A stretch of 64,000 bases of DNA from Arcanobacterium sp. S3PF19 (GTDB lineage: Bacteria > Actinomycetota > Actinomycetes > Actinomycetales > Actinomycetaceae). The notes below the pieces were generated by a model, which saw only the letters and a list, made by a program, of their open reading frames with translations, was not told the origin of the DNA and made no database searches. The DNA lies in the NCBI RefSeq assembly GCF_000758825.1, contig NZ_JRMX01000015.1, forward strand, positions 1 through 64,000, given 5' to 3'. Positions 43,836 to 53,824 of the stretch are shown one piece after another; positions within the stretch are counted from its first letter, which is position 1; the number at the start of each line of letters is the position of its first letter. The position numbers were made by a program, and so were the translations under genes.

Positions 43836-44950
43836 TATCTTCCCAACACCGTCTCTGCCAATTTCCGGCCCGCATCGGGCATTCCCGTTTTCCGCGCCGC
43901 AGCCTTCATCCCTTCCGGCGAACCGGAGGCAAACAGCGGCAGCACCCGCGTGCGCACAAAATCTGCGTCAAATTCGCAATCCGGGCACATCAGGGCCGCC
44001 CCGGCAGATACCGCGTCGCGGGCATTAAGCGCCTGCTCCCCGTTTCCTACCGGCAGAGGCACAAACACCGCGGGGATTGCCAAAGCCGCCAGCTCGCATA
44101 CCATTCCCGCACCCGCACGCGTAACCGCCAAATCGGCCACCGCATACGCCTGCTCCATTGAATTTAAGTATTCGACAACCCGATAGTAGCGGCGGGGCGT
44201 ATCTGCCAAAATCCGTTCCGTCTCCTGCCGCTTGCCTTTTCCCGTAAGATGCAGGACCTGAATTCCCGCCGCAATAATCTCTTGGGCGCACCGGGCAAAT
44301 ACCTCATTTAGGTGGGCAGCTCCCAGAGAACCGCCCGTAACCAGCAAAACCGGACGGTCGGGGGAAAGAGAGAAATGCCGCAGAGCCTCTTCGCGCATTT
44401 CCTTCGCTGCGGATTGGCACGTCAGACGAAGAATCTGCGGGCGAAGCGGAAGACCGAGCGTTACGGTACGTCCCTTTTTCGCAGCCAAAGGCGTGGAGGC
44501 AAACGTAAGCGCGACGACATCGGCAAAACGCGCCCCCACTTTATTCGCCAGACCGGGCATTGCGTTTCCCTCATGCACCACAATTCTGATTTTTCTCTTT
44601 GCCGCGGCCAGATAAATCGGGGTGGAAACATAGCCGCCGAATCCCAAAACCACATCCGCGTCTGCGGCGTCCAGCAGTTTTCCCGCTTCACGCACCGCCT
44701 TTGCGAACCTGTAAGGAAAAAGAAACGCTTCTCCGTTCACCCGGCGCGGAAAAGGGACGCGCGAAATGCAGGACAGGTCAAACCCCGCTTTGGGCACGAG
44801 TTCCGTTTCCAGACCCGCGTGCGTCCCCACAACCGAAATTTTTACCTCCGGATCAAGATTTCGGATCATCTTTGCCGTAGACAGGAGCGGATTCACGTGT
44901 CCTGCCGTCCCGCCTCCCGCAAGCACTGCCGAGCGTACTTTTCTATTCAT
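43835..44950 (-). CDS. murG: UDP-GlcNAc:undecaprenyl-PP-MurNAc-pentapeptide GlcNAc transferase
   Basis: 371 aa GT-B glycosyltransferase that makes lipid II at the inner face of the membrane. AGGGTAGHVNPLL at residue 11 is the first G-loop; VTGGSLGAAHLNEV and the donor site RAGAGMVCELAALAIPAVFVPLP are in the C-terminal half. The start overlaps the end of ftsW by eight bases. Confidence 0.96.
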   Translation of the reverse strand: MNRKVRSAVLAGGGTAGHVNPLLSTAKMIRNLDPEVKISVVGTHAGLETELVPKAGFDLSCISRVPFPRRVNGEAFLFPYRFAKAVREAGKLLDAADADVVLGFGGYVSTPIYLAAAKRKIRIVVHEGNAMPGLANKVGARFADVVALTFASTPLAAKKGRTVTLGLPLRPQILRLTCQSAAKEMREEALRHFSLSPDRPVLLVTGGSLGAAHLNEVFARCAQEIIAAGIQVLHLTGKGKRQETERILADTPRRYYRVVEYLNSMEQAYAVADLAVTRAGAGMVCELAALAIPAVFVPLPVGNGEQALNARDAVSAGAALMCPDCEFDADFVRTRVLPLFASGSPEGMKAAARKTGMPDAGRKLAETVLGR

Positions 44951-46235
44951 GGTTTTTCCTCACTATCGCTTTGGCACGATGTACTATTCCGGATCTGATC
45001 TTCATGCTCTCCCTCACCCCGGGCACAGACAGGGAAAATGCCGCCACCACCGCAACCATCGCCAGATTTGCGATCACAGCCGAACCTCCCTGCGAGATAA
45101 AGGGAAGAGGCACACCGAATACGGGCAGCAGTCCCGTTACGACACACATATTCGCAAAAGCCTGCCCGCAGATCCACAGACCCGCCCCCGCAATTGTCAG
45201 CTGCCCGAAACGGCTCGGATGGTTCAGCGCCAGACGCAGAAAAACCCACGCCAGCACAAGAAACAGGAAAAGAACGGTCAGCGTGCCGAACAGCCCCAGC
45301 TCCTCGCCGATAACGGCAAAAATAAAATCGGTGTGCGCTTCGCGCAGATCAAGCCATTTTTCTTTGCCCGCGCCCAGACCCACGCCCGTCATTCCGCCCG
45401 TGCCGAAAGCAAACTGCGCAAACTCCGACTGTGTGGGCGCAACCGTATCCGGCAGCGTAACCAGATTCGTGAAAAATCCCGTTACGCGCGCCAGACGCGA
45501 AGGCTTAAACGCAATAAAAAGCGCGGCAAGCAAAACGGCTGCCACCATGCTCCGCAGGAAGAACTTTCGGCTGATTCCCGCTACCCACAGCATTCCCGCA
45601 CCGATTGCGACATATATCAGAGCGGTACCCATATCTCCCGGAATGAGTACCGCCGCGGTAGCCGAAATAAAACCGAGCACCGGAACAGTAAGTGTTTCTT
45701 TTTTCAGATCGGCGGCATTTATCCGCGAGAGAACCGCTGCCAGCCAAATCACGAGGGCACCCTTTAAAAATTCCGAAGGCTGAATCTGCACCGGCCCGAG
45801 CATCAGCCAATTCCTGTTCCCGTATATTTCTTTTCCGAAAAATATCACCATGAGCTGCAAAATCAAAGCCGCGGCAAAAATGGCCCGGAAATGCCTGAAA
45901 TAAAATTTCGGCGTGAAATGCGCAAGCACAAAACCTGCCGACACACCGGCCAGAATATAAACGGTATGTTTAATGGCTACGGAAAACAGTTTTGTTCCCT
46001 CCGCGCTCCGGTCGGCGGCACGGATCGAAGCGACCGTGGTGGCGGAAAAAACCATAAAAATTCCGATCACGGTGAGCACGGTGACCACCGCCAGCATCAG
46101 AATCAGGGACTGCTGCACCAGATCCCGGCGCACACGCACTTTTTCCGCATCCGTCAGGCGCTCCTGATGCGTGTTACGTTTCCCTTCGTCTTCCTCCCGG
46201 CGGGATTTCGCTCCCGGTCTGTGCGGCAGATTCAT
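44943..46235 (-). CDS. ftsW: septal peptidoglycan polymerase FtsW (SEDS)
   Basis: 430 aa. A basic cytoplasmic leader of about 40 aa precedes ten predicted helices. SEDS features: LMLGPVQIQPSEFLKGALVIW, LLIP-type loop ATAAVLIPGDMGTAL and GVPLPFISQGGSAVIANLAM near the end. It polymerises lipid II together with FtsI, encoded upstream in the same cluster. ATG 46235 overlaps the murD stop (ATGA). Confidence 0.95.
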   Translation of the reverse strand: MNLPHRPGAKSRREEDEGKRNTHQERLTDAEKVRVRRDLVQQSLILMLAVVTVLTVIGIFMVFSATTVASIRAADRSAEGTKLFSVAIKHTVYILAGVSAGFVLAHFTPKFYFRHFRAIFAAALILQLMVIFFGKEIYGNRNWLMLGPVQIQPSEFLKGALVIWLAAVLSRINAADLKKETLTVPVLGFISATAAVLIPGDMGTALIYVAIGAGMLWVAGISRKFFLRSMVAAVLLAALFIAFKPSRLARVTGFFTNLVTLPDTVAPTQSEFAQFAFGTGGMTGVGLGAGKEKWLDLREAHTDFIFAVIGEELGLFGTLTVLFLFLVLAWVFLRLALNHPSRFGQLTIAGAGLWICGQAFANMCVVTGLLPVFGVPLPFISQGGSAVIANLAMVAVVAAFSLSVPGVRESMKIRSGIVHRAKAIVRKNHE

Positions 46236-47827
46236 TTTTCCGCTGCCTGTCCGTCGTTTTCCCTCCGTTTCCGGTCCGCCCCGGAGAGCGGATTCGGCGC
46301 GGAACGGGCAAAATAATTTTCCACTGCCCGCCGGAACTTATCCCCTCTGTGCGCATAGGAACGGAACTGGTCCATGGACGCACATGCCGGAGCGAGCAAA
46401 ACAGAGGGCAGCGTGCCTTCGGTGCGGATTTTCTCTGCCAGGCGCGCGGCAGATTCCACGGCATCCGGCATCGGATCCAAAACGTCTCCGTCGGTGTATA
46501 CGGTCGGCACGTCCAGCTGTGCCAGAGCCTTCTTCCACGGTCTTTGATCCGTACCGATGACGACGACGGCCCCCACGCGGTCGGCCGCCTCGGACACGAG
46601 ATCCGAAAAATCAACGCCTTTCGCCTGCCCGCCCACAATCCACACGGTGCTGTGCCGCTTCTGCATCCGCAAAGAAGCCAGCGCGGCATGCGCATTGGTG
46701 GCTTTTGAATCGTCAATCCAGTTGATATTTCCCGCCCGGGAAATCAGTTCTATCCGGTGCGCGCCCGGTTTGTATGCCCGCAGGCCGAGACGGATGTGTT
46801 CGGCGGAAATTCCCACGGAACGCGCCAATGCGGCTGCGGTCAGGGCGTCCTTAAGCAAATGCACGGGCAGAGTGCCTTCACCGCTTCCCCCCGGAATCAA
46901 ATGCGCCAGGTCCGCCGCCGTAAAGAGTTCGGGAACCGCTTTATGCGAGAAAAAACGTTCCTTTCCGAAAGCGCGGTCAACCGCCACGTTGTCGCCCGTA
47001 TACGGATCGCGGACCATGCCGATCTGTCCGATCTGCGGAATCCCCGGGGTAATTCCGACTGCCCTTGCCCCTTCCCGCACCTGCGCGGCATCCACCATTT
47101 TCCGCACCTGCGGATCGTCGGCCGGATATACGCAGGCGCACTGCACGCGGTTGTAGATGTTGGCTTTGGCTTTCCAATAGCTTTCCCTGCCGTAATGCCA
47201 CTCCAAGTGGTCATCGGCAAAATTCAGCACTGCCGCGGAAGCGGGGGATACCGAATGGACGGCCGCCAGCTGGAATGAAGACAGCTCCAAAACTATCACC
47301 CGGGCCGCATCGTCAAGACGAGTTATTTCGGTGATTGCGGGAGAACCGATATTTCCCACGGCGTCGTGGCCCAGCCCGGCGGCTTTTACAATCGAAGCCA
47401 GCATGGAAACCGTTGTCGTTTTTCCGTTCGTGCCCGTGACGCACAGCCATTTTGCACTGTTTCCCTGCGGGTCTGTCGGGCGCAGATGCCATGCCAGCTC
47501 AATTTCCGACCAAATGGGAATACCCGCCCGGCGCAGTGTCTCCCAGACAGCTCCCCTTTCCCGGAAACCGGGAGCAATCACCGCAATATCCGGTCTGTAG
47601 GAAAGCAGGGCGTCGGCCAGATCTTTTTCTTCGGCACAGTGGAAACGCCGGGAATCGGGCACGGACTGTGCCACTTCCTCCAACGCCCGCGCGTTTTGGT
47701 CCCACGCCGAAATCAAAGCCCGGGTGTGTTCATTCAGAGCCTTAACGACGGCGCGCCCCGAAACGCCGATTCCCACCACGGCGATCTTTTTGCCGTCAAA
47801 CTGTGCGCTTCCCAAAATTTTAAGCAT
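46232..47827 (-). CDS. murD: UDP-N-acetylmuramoyl-L-alanine--D-glutamate ligase
   Basis: 531 aa, longer than the usual 450-490 because of an extended C-terminal basic tail and loops. The Rossmann N-domain IAVVGIGVSGRAVV, ATP loop CVTGTNGKTTTVSML, LELSSFQLAA and NWIDDSKATNAHAAL mark MurD. I choose ATG 47827, which overlaps the mraY stop as TAATG; an 18-aa longer form would start within mraY. Confidence 0.95.
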   Translation of the reverse strand: MLKILGSAQFDGKKIAVVGIGVSGRAVVKALNEHTRALISAWDQNARALEEVAQSVPDSRRFHCAEEKDLADALLSYRPDIAVIAPGFRERGAVWETLRRAGIPIWSEIELAWHLRPTDPQGNSAKWLCVTGTNGKTTTVSMLASIVKAAGLGHDAVGNIGSPAITEITRLDDAARVIVLELSSFQLAAVHSVSPASAAVLNFADDHLEWHYGRESYWKAKANIYNRVQCACVYPADDPQVRKMVDAAQVREGARAVGITPGIPQIGQIGMVRDPYTGDNVAVDRAFGKERFFSHKAVPELFTAADLAHLIPGGSGEGTLPVHLLKDALTAAALARSVGISAEHIRLGLRAYKPGAHRIELISRAGNINWIDDSKATNAHAALASLRMQKRHSTVWIVGGQAKGVDFSDLVSEAADRVGAVVVIGTDQRPWKKALAQLDVPTVYTDGDVLDPMPDAVESAARLAEKIRTEGTLPSVLLAPACASMDQFRSYAHRGDKFRRAVENYFARSAPNPLSGADRKRRENDGQAAEK

Positions 47828-48912
47828 TACTGTGCCGCCAGCCATTCCGCATAAAACAGTGCAATTCCGACTGTGACACACAAAATCTGTATCAGCCAGA
47901 AACGTACCACGATCGTTACTTCTTTCCAGCCTTTCAGCTCAAAATGATGGTGCAGCGGAGCCATTTTGAATACCCGCTTATGCGTCAGTTTAAAGTATCC
48001 GACCTGAATTACATCGGAGAACACGATAATAACAAACAATCCGCCGAGCAGGACCGCCAGGACTTCCGTCTGGGTGAGAATCGACAGGCCCGCAAACGCT
48101 CCCCCCAGCGCCAAAGATCCTGTGTCGCCCATAAAAATCCGCGCCGGCGAGGTATTGTGCCACAGGAATCCGAGACACGCACCCACGAGGGCGGCGGCGA
48201 TCATCGTCAGATCGCGCGGATCGCGCACGTTGTAACAGCCGGGATCCAGCCGCACCAGAGAGCTGCAGCTCTGATAGGACTGCCAGATCGAGATCAGAAC
48301 ATAGGAAGAAAAAGCAATCGCCGAAGCGCCGGCCGCCAAACCGTCCAGGCCGTCGGTCAGATTGACGGCATTGGACCAGGCGGTAATCAGAAAATTCGCC
48401 CAGATCACAAACAGAACAAAACCCACTGCGGCACCGGCAAAAGCGAAAGTCAGGGGCGTATCGCGCACTACCGAGATGCTGAGAGTTGCGGGAGTCTGCC
48501 CGATCCTGTTTCTGAAGCGCAGAGCACCCAGGGCGAAAACAATCCCCACAAAGCCCTGGCCGGCCATTTTTGCCAGCGGACTCAGTCCCAGAGAGCGTTC
48601 GTGGCGGATTTTCGCAAAATCATCCAAAAATCCGACCACGCCCAAACCAACTATCAGGAAAAGAAGCAGCAGACCGGAGGGCGCCGGGCGGCGTTCCGAA
48701 ACGAGATTTGCCACGGCATATCCCGCAAGCGTGGCGGCAATAATCATAATTCCGCCCATGGTCGGAGTTCCGCGCTTCACCAAATGCGTGGTCGGCCCGT
48801 CCTCGCGGATAAACTGACCGTAGGAACGGCGCTGCAAAAATCTGATGAAAAGCGGCGTACCGCATAGGCTGACCACCATTGCAACCAGCCCCGCAACCAA
48901 AACTGAAATCAT
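47827..48912 (-). CDS. mraY: phospho-N-acetylmuramoyl-pentapeptide transferase
   Basis: 361 aa with about ten helices; attaches phospho-MurNAc-pentapeptide to undecaprenyl phosphate. Signature blocks: DGPTTHLVKRGTPTMGG (residues ~39-55), NLTDGLDGLAAG, FMGDTGSLALGG and MAPLHHHFELKG. ATG 48912 overlaps the murF stop (ATGA). Confidence 0.97.
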   Translation of the reverse strand: MISVLVAGLVAMVVSLCGTPLFIRFLQRRSYGQFIREDGPTTHLVKRGTPTMGGIMIIAATLAGYAVANLVSERRPAPSGLLLLFLIVGLGVVGFLDDFAKIRHERSLGLSPLAKMAGQGFVGIVFALGALRFRNRIGQTPATLSISVVRDTPLTFAFAGAAVGFVLFVIWANFLITAWSNAVNLTDGLDGLAAGASAIAFSSYVLISIWQSYQSCSSLVRLDPGCYNVRDPRDLTMIAAALVGACLGFLWHNTSPARIFMGDTGSLALGGAFAGLSILTQTEVLAVLLGGLFVIIVFSDVIQVGYFKLTHKRVFKMAPLHHHFELKGWKEVTIVVRFWLIQILCVTVGIALFYAEWLAAQ

Positions 48913-50342
48913 GCAATTTCCCCATTCATCATTTTATCCGCAAGTTTCCATATACCCGAACCGTTCGATCCCTTAAACAGAACCGCCGCCCCGGGTTTTA
49001 ATTCCTTTTTCAGCCACTGTTCGGCTTCCGCCAAAGATTCGCAGGTAACGCAGTTAATATCCGTGCCTTTCAGCTCCTGCGCCAAATAGGAATAAAGCCC
49101 GCCGACCGCCAGCACCGTATTGATTCCCGCTTCGCGCAGATCGCCGGCCAGGCTGCGGTGCGCGGAAACACTGTGCCCGCCCAATTCAAGCATTTCTCCC
49201 AAAACAGCGATTTTTTCGCGGCATCCGTTTCCGATTGCGCCCAGGGCGAGAATTCCCGCCCGCATGGAAGCCGGATTCGCGTTGTACGAGTCGTCAATAA
49301 CGGTTTTCCCCGCCACCCGGCGCACGTCCATCCGGTGGGAGCTGATTTTCCCGGGATGCGTCAGCACCCGCAGGATGTCTTCATCCCCCACTCCCATGTA
49401 GGAAGCGACGGCAGCCGCCGCGGCCGCGTTGTGAATCTGATGCACTCCCGCCAAACCCAGTGTGAAATGCACTCTCCTGCTCCCCAGGCGCATATCCGCC
49501 ACCGCGTATCCGCCCGCGGAGGAAAGATTTTCCACCGCACACGCATATCCGGCAGAACTGTTTTTCGGATCGGCGGCGAAAAAATAAACGGGAGCAGCCG
49601 AAGCCGCTTTCATTTTTACGGTATATTCGTTGTCCGCGCTCAAAAATACGGCTCCCGCGGCAGGAACGGCCTCCACTATTTCCTGTTTTGCGCGGGCAAC
49701 CGTTTCCAAATTCCCGAATGAACCGAGATGGGCTTTTGCCACAGTCAGCACAACCGCGATATCGGGGCGGGCAACCGAAGTCAGATATCTGATATTCCCC
49801 ACGGCATCCGCCCCCATCTCCAAAACGAGGGAAACGGTGCGCTCATCCGCGCGCAAAACGGTAAGCGCCAAACCGATCTCGTTGTTAAAGGAATTGGGAG
49901 GGGCAACAACCGGGCCGAGGGGAAGCAGCATTTCGGCCAGCAGATCTTTCGTGGTTGTTTTGCCTACAGAACCCGTTATCCCCACTGTCCTCAGCCTGCT
50001 CCCCGGCAGGGAACGCAGAAAAGAAAGCCAGTAATGCGCAATTTTCCCCAAAGCAGTTACCGTATCGGGCACCGCAATCAAAAACTTTTCTTCCGCTCCG
50101 CAGGCTATTGCCGTCTGCGGATCGGAGGTAAGAACGGCGCGCGCGCCTTTCTCCAAAGCATCTTTGGCATAGCGGTTGCCGTTATTGTTTGCACCGATAA
50201 TTGCCACAAACAGCTCTCCGCCGCGCACATTGCGGTTGTCGGTCGCAACGCCTCTTATTTCCCCTTCCGGCACCGGACCCTGTTTTGCGTAAAATTCCCC
50301 CTCACAGGCACGGACCAGTTCCCGAAGGGACATATTCACCAT
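48909..50342 (-). CDS. murF: UDP-MurNAc-tripeptide--D-alanyl-D-alanine ligase
   Basis: 477 aa. N-terminal UDP-binding domain, ATP loop GITGSVGKTTTKDLLAEML, LEMGADAVGNIRYL and DDSYNANPASMRAGI are MurF-specific. It adds D-Ala-D-Ala to complete the pentapeptide. ATG 50342 follows GAGGAG. A 123-base gap separates it from ftsI; GATAAT preceded at 17 bases by TTAGAA could be an internal promoter. murE, the usual gene between ftsI and murF, is absent. Confidence 0.96.
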   Translation of the reverse strand: MVNMSLRELVRACEGEFYAKQGPVPEGEIRGVATDNRNVRGGELFVAIIGANNNGNRYAKDALEKGARAVLTSDPQTAIACGAEEKFLIAVPDTVTALGKIAHYWLSFLRSLPGSRLRTVGITGSVGKTTTKDLLAEMLLPLGPVVAPPNSFNNEIGLALTVLRADERTVSLVLEMGADAVGNIRYLTSVARPDIAVVLTVAKAHLGSFGNLETVARAKQEIVEAVPAAGAVFLSADNEYTVKMKAASAAPVYFFAADPKNSSAGYACAVENLSSAGGYAVADMRLGSRRVHFTLGLAGVHQIHNAAAAAAVASYMGVGDEDILRVLTHPGKISSHRMDVRRVAGKTVIDDSYNANPASMRAGILALGAIGNGCREKIAVLGEMLELGGHSVSAHRSLAGDLREAGINTVLAVGGLYSYLAQELKGTDINCVTCESLAEAEQWLKKELKPGAAVLFKGSNGSGIWKLADKMMNGEIA

Positions 50343-50465
50343 TTTTGCTCCTCATACGATAACGCAGGCTGCCCGATGCAGACATCCGCATATTCCATAT
50401 TATCTATCTCTGCGCACTTAATTCTAATTTCCCGTCTGCCGTGTTTGGCCCCCGGATTTCCGCAT

Positions 50466-52268
50466 TTATCTCGTCCAGGGAAGATCGGCAGGCGGAACGG
50501 AGGAAGGAGGAACTTTCAGCATCCGCATCGCGAATTTTCCGATCTCGGAAAACACCGGGGCGGCGACCATTCCCCCGTAGGCAACCCCGCCGCTTTTACG
50601 CACCGAAACGGCAACGGCAATTTTCGGATTTTCCGCGGGAACGGCTCCCACGAACGAACCGACCGTTCCGGCAAGCGTGCCGCCTCTGCCCAAAATCTGC
50701 GCCGTGCCGGTCTTGCCCGCCACATTGTAGCCGTCAATTGCCGCGCCGGGCGCGGTGCCGCCTTTTTTCGTCACGCCCTGAAGCAGCTCCATTATCGTTT
50801 TTGCCGTTTCTTTCCGCAGCACCTGCTGCGGGCGTCCCGTAACTTTCGGTTCAAAATTTCCCTGCGCGCCATACACGCCGTCGATTAAATGCAGCGGATA
50901 TTTAACTCCGCCGCCGGCCACGGTGGCAATCATCGAAGCAAGCTGAATCGGCGTAACGGCATACGACTGCCCGAACATCGTGGTATAGCGCGCGCGGCGG
51001 TCCCATGATTTTACGGGACGCAAAATACCCGGCTCTTCCCCGCCGATCTCCACACCTGTGCGCGCACCGAAACCGAATCTGCGCAGATATTCATAACGCG
51101 TTTCGGCAGGTACCCTGTCTCCTATCTGTACCGTGCCCGTGTTCAGCGATTTTGCCACAATTCCCGCCATCGTCATTCGCTGCGTGGGATGCTGCTCATC
51201 GTCATGAAACACTTCTCCGTTCGGCATCGTGATCTGATAGGGAACCGTAAAAGTGTCGAGAGGCTTTGCTTTGTTTTGGTCAACCGCCGTGGAAAAAGTA
51301 ACCACCTTCCCCACGGAACCGGGTTCGATAATCGAGCCCACCGCCGGAGACGTAAAGGATTTGGGCATATTTTTTGCCACATCCGCGGGATTGTAGGTTC
51401 CGCTGTCGGCAAGGGCAAGAATACGTCCCGTTCCCACTTCTGCAACCACTGCCGAGGCCCAGTCCGCCCCGTAGCGCTCCACGGTATCGTGCAGTAAATT
51501 TTCCGAAAGTTTTTGCAGGTCGCGGTTGATGGTCAGTTTAATGTCGCGCCCGTTTACCGCCGGCGTCTCGCTCCGTTTTGCCTGCGGAAACACTGTTCCG
51601 TCCGGACCGACTTCAACCGTAAGTTTACCGTTTTTGCCCGTCAGCACGCTGTTCATGGACTGCTCTACTCCCGCGCGCCCCGCCACGGTGTCGCCCTGCT
51701 CGGTTTTCCCCACAAATCCGAGCACCGATCCGGCAACCGTGCCGTTGGGATAAATTCTTTCCATATACCTTTCGGGGAAAATTCCGCGGATCTTCTTTTT
51801 CTCTATTTCTCTCCATTTTTCCGTGCTCAGCCCTTTGGCAAGGAGCAGCCACTGATTCTTCCTTTTCCCGGAGATTAAGATTCCGCCCAGTTCGGCACGG
51901 TCCATACCCAGTATCGGAGCCAGTTCCTCGGCCACCGCAACCGCACCGGCGCTTTTGATTTTTCCGTCGCTGCCGTACTTCACATATTCTGAAACGGCTT
52001 TCTGATCCGCCCGCACATTGTATTTTGCCCCGGATCCGGCCAGTACTCCCCCTTCGGAATCCAAAATTCTGCCCCGCAGCGCTTCCTGCGTGTAGGAACG
52101 GGAACGAAATGCCGAAGCGGTCTGTGCCAGGGAATCGGCCTGAAAAATCTGCAGCATTATCAGCCGCGCAAACAACAGCAGCGCAACCACGGCAATTACA
52201 GCAAGAATATGCCCCAGACGACGGCGTGTCGGGGCGTTTGCCTGTCTTTCCCTGCCGGTAACTGTCAT
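50466..52268 (-). CDS. ftsI: septal penicillin-binding protein (FtsI/PBP3, PbpB)
   Basis: 600 aa. A short cytoplasmic tail, one helix (LAVIAVVALLLFARLIML), the dimerisation domain (RGRILDSEGGVLA) and the transpeptidase domain with S318-V-G-K321 as the nucleophile motif, SLN in KSLNTGT, and K519-T-G in AGKTGTAQ. It cross-links septal peptidoglycan with FtsW. Its ATG has no good ribosome binding site and follows the ftsL-like gene by 34 bases. No PASTA domains. Confidence 0.95.
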   Translation of the reverse strand: MTVTGRERQANAPTRRRLGHILAVIAVVALLLFARLIMLQIFQADSLAQTASAFRSRSYTQEALRGRILDSEGGVLAGSGAKYNVRADQKAVSEYVKYGSDGKIKSAGAVAVAEELAPILGMDRAELGGILISGKRKNQWLLLAKGLSTEKWREIEKKKIRGIFPERYMERIYPNGTVAGSVLGFVGKTEQGDTVAGRAGVEQSMNSVLTGKNGKLTVEVGPDGTVFPQAKRSETPAVNGRDIKLTINRDLQKLSENLLHDTVERYGADWASAVVAEVGTGRILALADSGTYNPADVAKNMPKSFTSPAVGSIIEPGSVGKVVTFSTAVDQNKAKPLDTFTVPYQITMPNGEVFHDDEQHPTQRMTMAGIVAKSLNTGTVQIGDRVPAETRYEYLRRFGFGARTGVEIGGEEPGILRPVKSWDRRARYTTMFGQSYAVTPIQLASMIATVAGGGVKYPLHLIDGVYGAQGNFEPKVTGRPQQVLRKETAKTIMELLQGVTKKGGTAPGAAIDGYNVAGKTGTAQILGRGGTLAGTVGSFVGAVPAENPKIAVAVSVRKSGGVAYGGMVAAPVFSEIGKFAMRMLKVPPSSVPPADLPWTR

Positions 52269-52302
52269 GTTCGGTTCACATGCCTTATGCCGTATGCCGG
52301 TT

Positions 52303-52695
52303 TCAGCGCTTTTCCTCCGCGGTTATTTTGCCGCTTTTGTAATCGAGATATTTAACGTCCGCGGCGGGCACCATCCCCAAATCGGAGGCGCTTTTCTGCA
52401 GTCTGTCGGGAGTGGAAAGGGACATCACCGCGGTAGAAAGGGCCTCGGCATCGGATTCGACCCGGGAGAGATCCATTTTCATCGTCCGCACCTCGTAGGC
52501 GCCTTCCACCATCTTTGTATTCAGGCAGAATGCCGCAATTACCGCTGTTAGGAATATCGCCGTGCAGAGGATAAGCGTGCCGAAAAACCCTCCGGAGGGA
52601 GCCGGGGCGGGCACTACGGAAAGTCCGGGAGTATCCGTACTCCGGCGTATTGCGGTATTTACATTCCGATACGCCGCTGCTGACTGTACACTCAT
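52303..52695 (-). CDS. ftsL: FtsL-like division protein
   Basis: 130 aa bitopic protein: Ser/Ala/Pro-rich cytoplasmic 35 residues, one helix (FFGTLILCTAIFLTAVIAAFCL), then a leucine-zipper-like coiled coil (MKMDLSRVESDAEALSTAVMSL) ending in DRLQKSASDLGMVPA, the usual FtsL end. Identification rests on shape and on its place between rsmH and ftsI. ATG 52695 overlaps the rsmH stop (ATGA) and has GGAGG upstream. Confidence 0.82.
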   Translation of the reverse strand: MSVQSAAAYRNVNTAIRRSTDTPGLSVVPAPAPSGGFFGTLILCTAIFLTAVIAAFCLNTKMVEGAYEVRTMKMDLSRVESDAEALSTAVMSLSTPDRLQKSASDLGMVPAADVKYLDYKSGKITAEEKR

Positions 52696-53711
52696 GCGTG
52701 ACCTCCGTTGAATTTAGTGTCTGTATGGTGAAGATGGGCCGGTGTGCGGCGGATACGTTCCACCGCCCGCAGCCGGACGGATGCGCTGCGCGGATTGCGG
52801 GCAATTTCCGTTTCCGGGGCACGGAATGCACCGTGAACCAATTCGCGCAGATAGGGACTGTGCTCCTCCAGCCTCACCGGCAGACCTGCCGGAGTGGTGT
52901 CTTCCAGTCCGCGGCGAAAGGCGTTCTTTACGATGCGGTCTTCCAAAGAATGATAGGATTCCACAGCCATACGCCCATGTACGGCCAATACGTCCAAAGC
53001 GGAGCATAGCGCTCTCTGCAGCACTTCAAGCTCGGAATTTACCGCAATTCTGATTGCCTGAAACGTACGTTTTGCGGGATTTCCGCCGGTGCGCACCGCT
53101 CTTGCCGGCAGTGCGCGGCGCACGGCTTCCACCAGTTCCCCCGTTCCCGTGAAAGGCTGCCGCGCACGGCGGGAAACGATTTCTCCGGCAATCCGGGAAG
53201 CAAATTTTTCTTCCCCATACACTTTCAGAATCCGGGTAAGTTCCCCGGCCGAAGCGTTATTCACAATATCTGCGGCGCTCACTTCGAGATCCGGATCCAT
53301 ACGCATGTCCAAAGGCGCGTCGTGCGCGTAGGAAAATCCGCGTTCCCGCGCGTCGAGCTGCAGCGAAGACACCCCCAAATCCATCAGAACCGCCTGCGCT
53401 TTCCCCTCCGGGGCATATTGCGCGCAAATATCGGCAATTCCGTCATAGGTGGCACGGACGGGAATGAAACGTCCGCCAAAGGGAGCCAGTCTGCGCGATG
53501 CCAGTTCGATGGCCTGGGGATCGCGGTCGATACCCACCACCGTGGCTTCCGGGCAGGAACGCAGAATCGCTTCCGTATGCCCGCCCAGCCCCAACGTGCA
53601 GTCCACGCAAAGAGAATTTTTTTCGCTCAGGGCGGGCGAAAGCAGTTCCACACACAAATCGCGCAGGACGGGCCGGTGCAGGGCATTGCCGCGTGCATCT
53701 AAAACTCCCAC
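52692..53711 (-). CDS. rsmH: 16S rRNA m4C1402 methyltransferase
   Basis: 339 aa. HRPVLRDLCVELL, SAM site DCTLGLGGHTEAIL, GIDRDPQAIELA, the DLGVSSLQLDARERGFSY block and RTGGNPAKRTFQAIRIAVN identify MraW/RsmH. The start is GTG 53711 with AAAGGTG seven bases upstream. About 113 bases downstream of mraZ. Confidence 0.95.
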   Translation of the reverse strand: MGVLDARGNALHRPVLRDLCVELLSPALSEKNSLCVDCTLGLGGHTEAILRSCPEATVVGIDRDPQAIELASRRLAPFGGRFIPVRATYDGIADICAQYAPEGKAQAVLMDLGVSSLQLDARERGFSYAHDAPLDMRMDPDLEVSAADIVNNASAGELTRILKVYGEEKFASRIAGEIVSRRARQPFTGTGELVEAVRRALPARAVRTGGNPAKRTFQAIRIAVNSELEVLQRALCSALDVLAVHGRMAVESYHSLEDRIVKNAFRRGLEDTTPAGLPVRLEEHSPYLRELVHGAFRAPETEIARNPRSASVRLRAVERIRRTPAHLHHTDTKFNGGHA

Positions 53712-53824
53712 CTGAGTGCACCTTTCCGTGTTATATCCGATACCGTTCCGCCGTTCCAGATGCCTGGTTTCCGCTTTGTCCTGCCGCCGGGGAATCGCTT
53801 CAAGACCAAGCGGAAATCACACAC

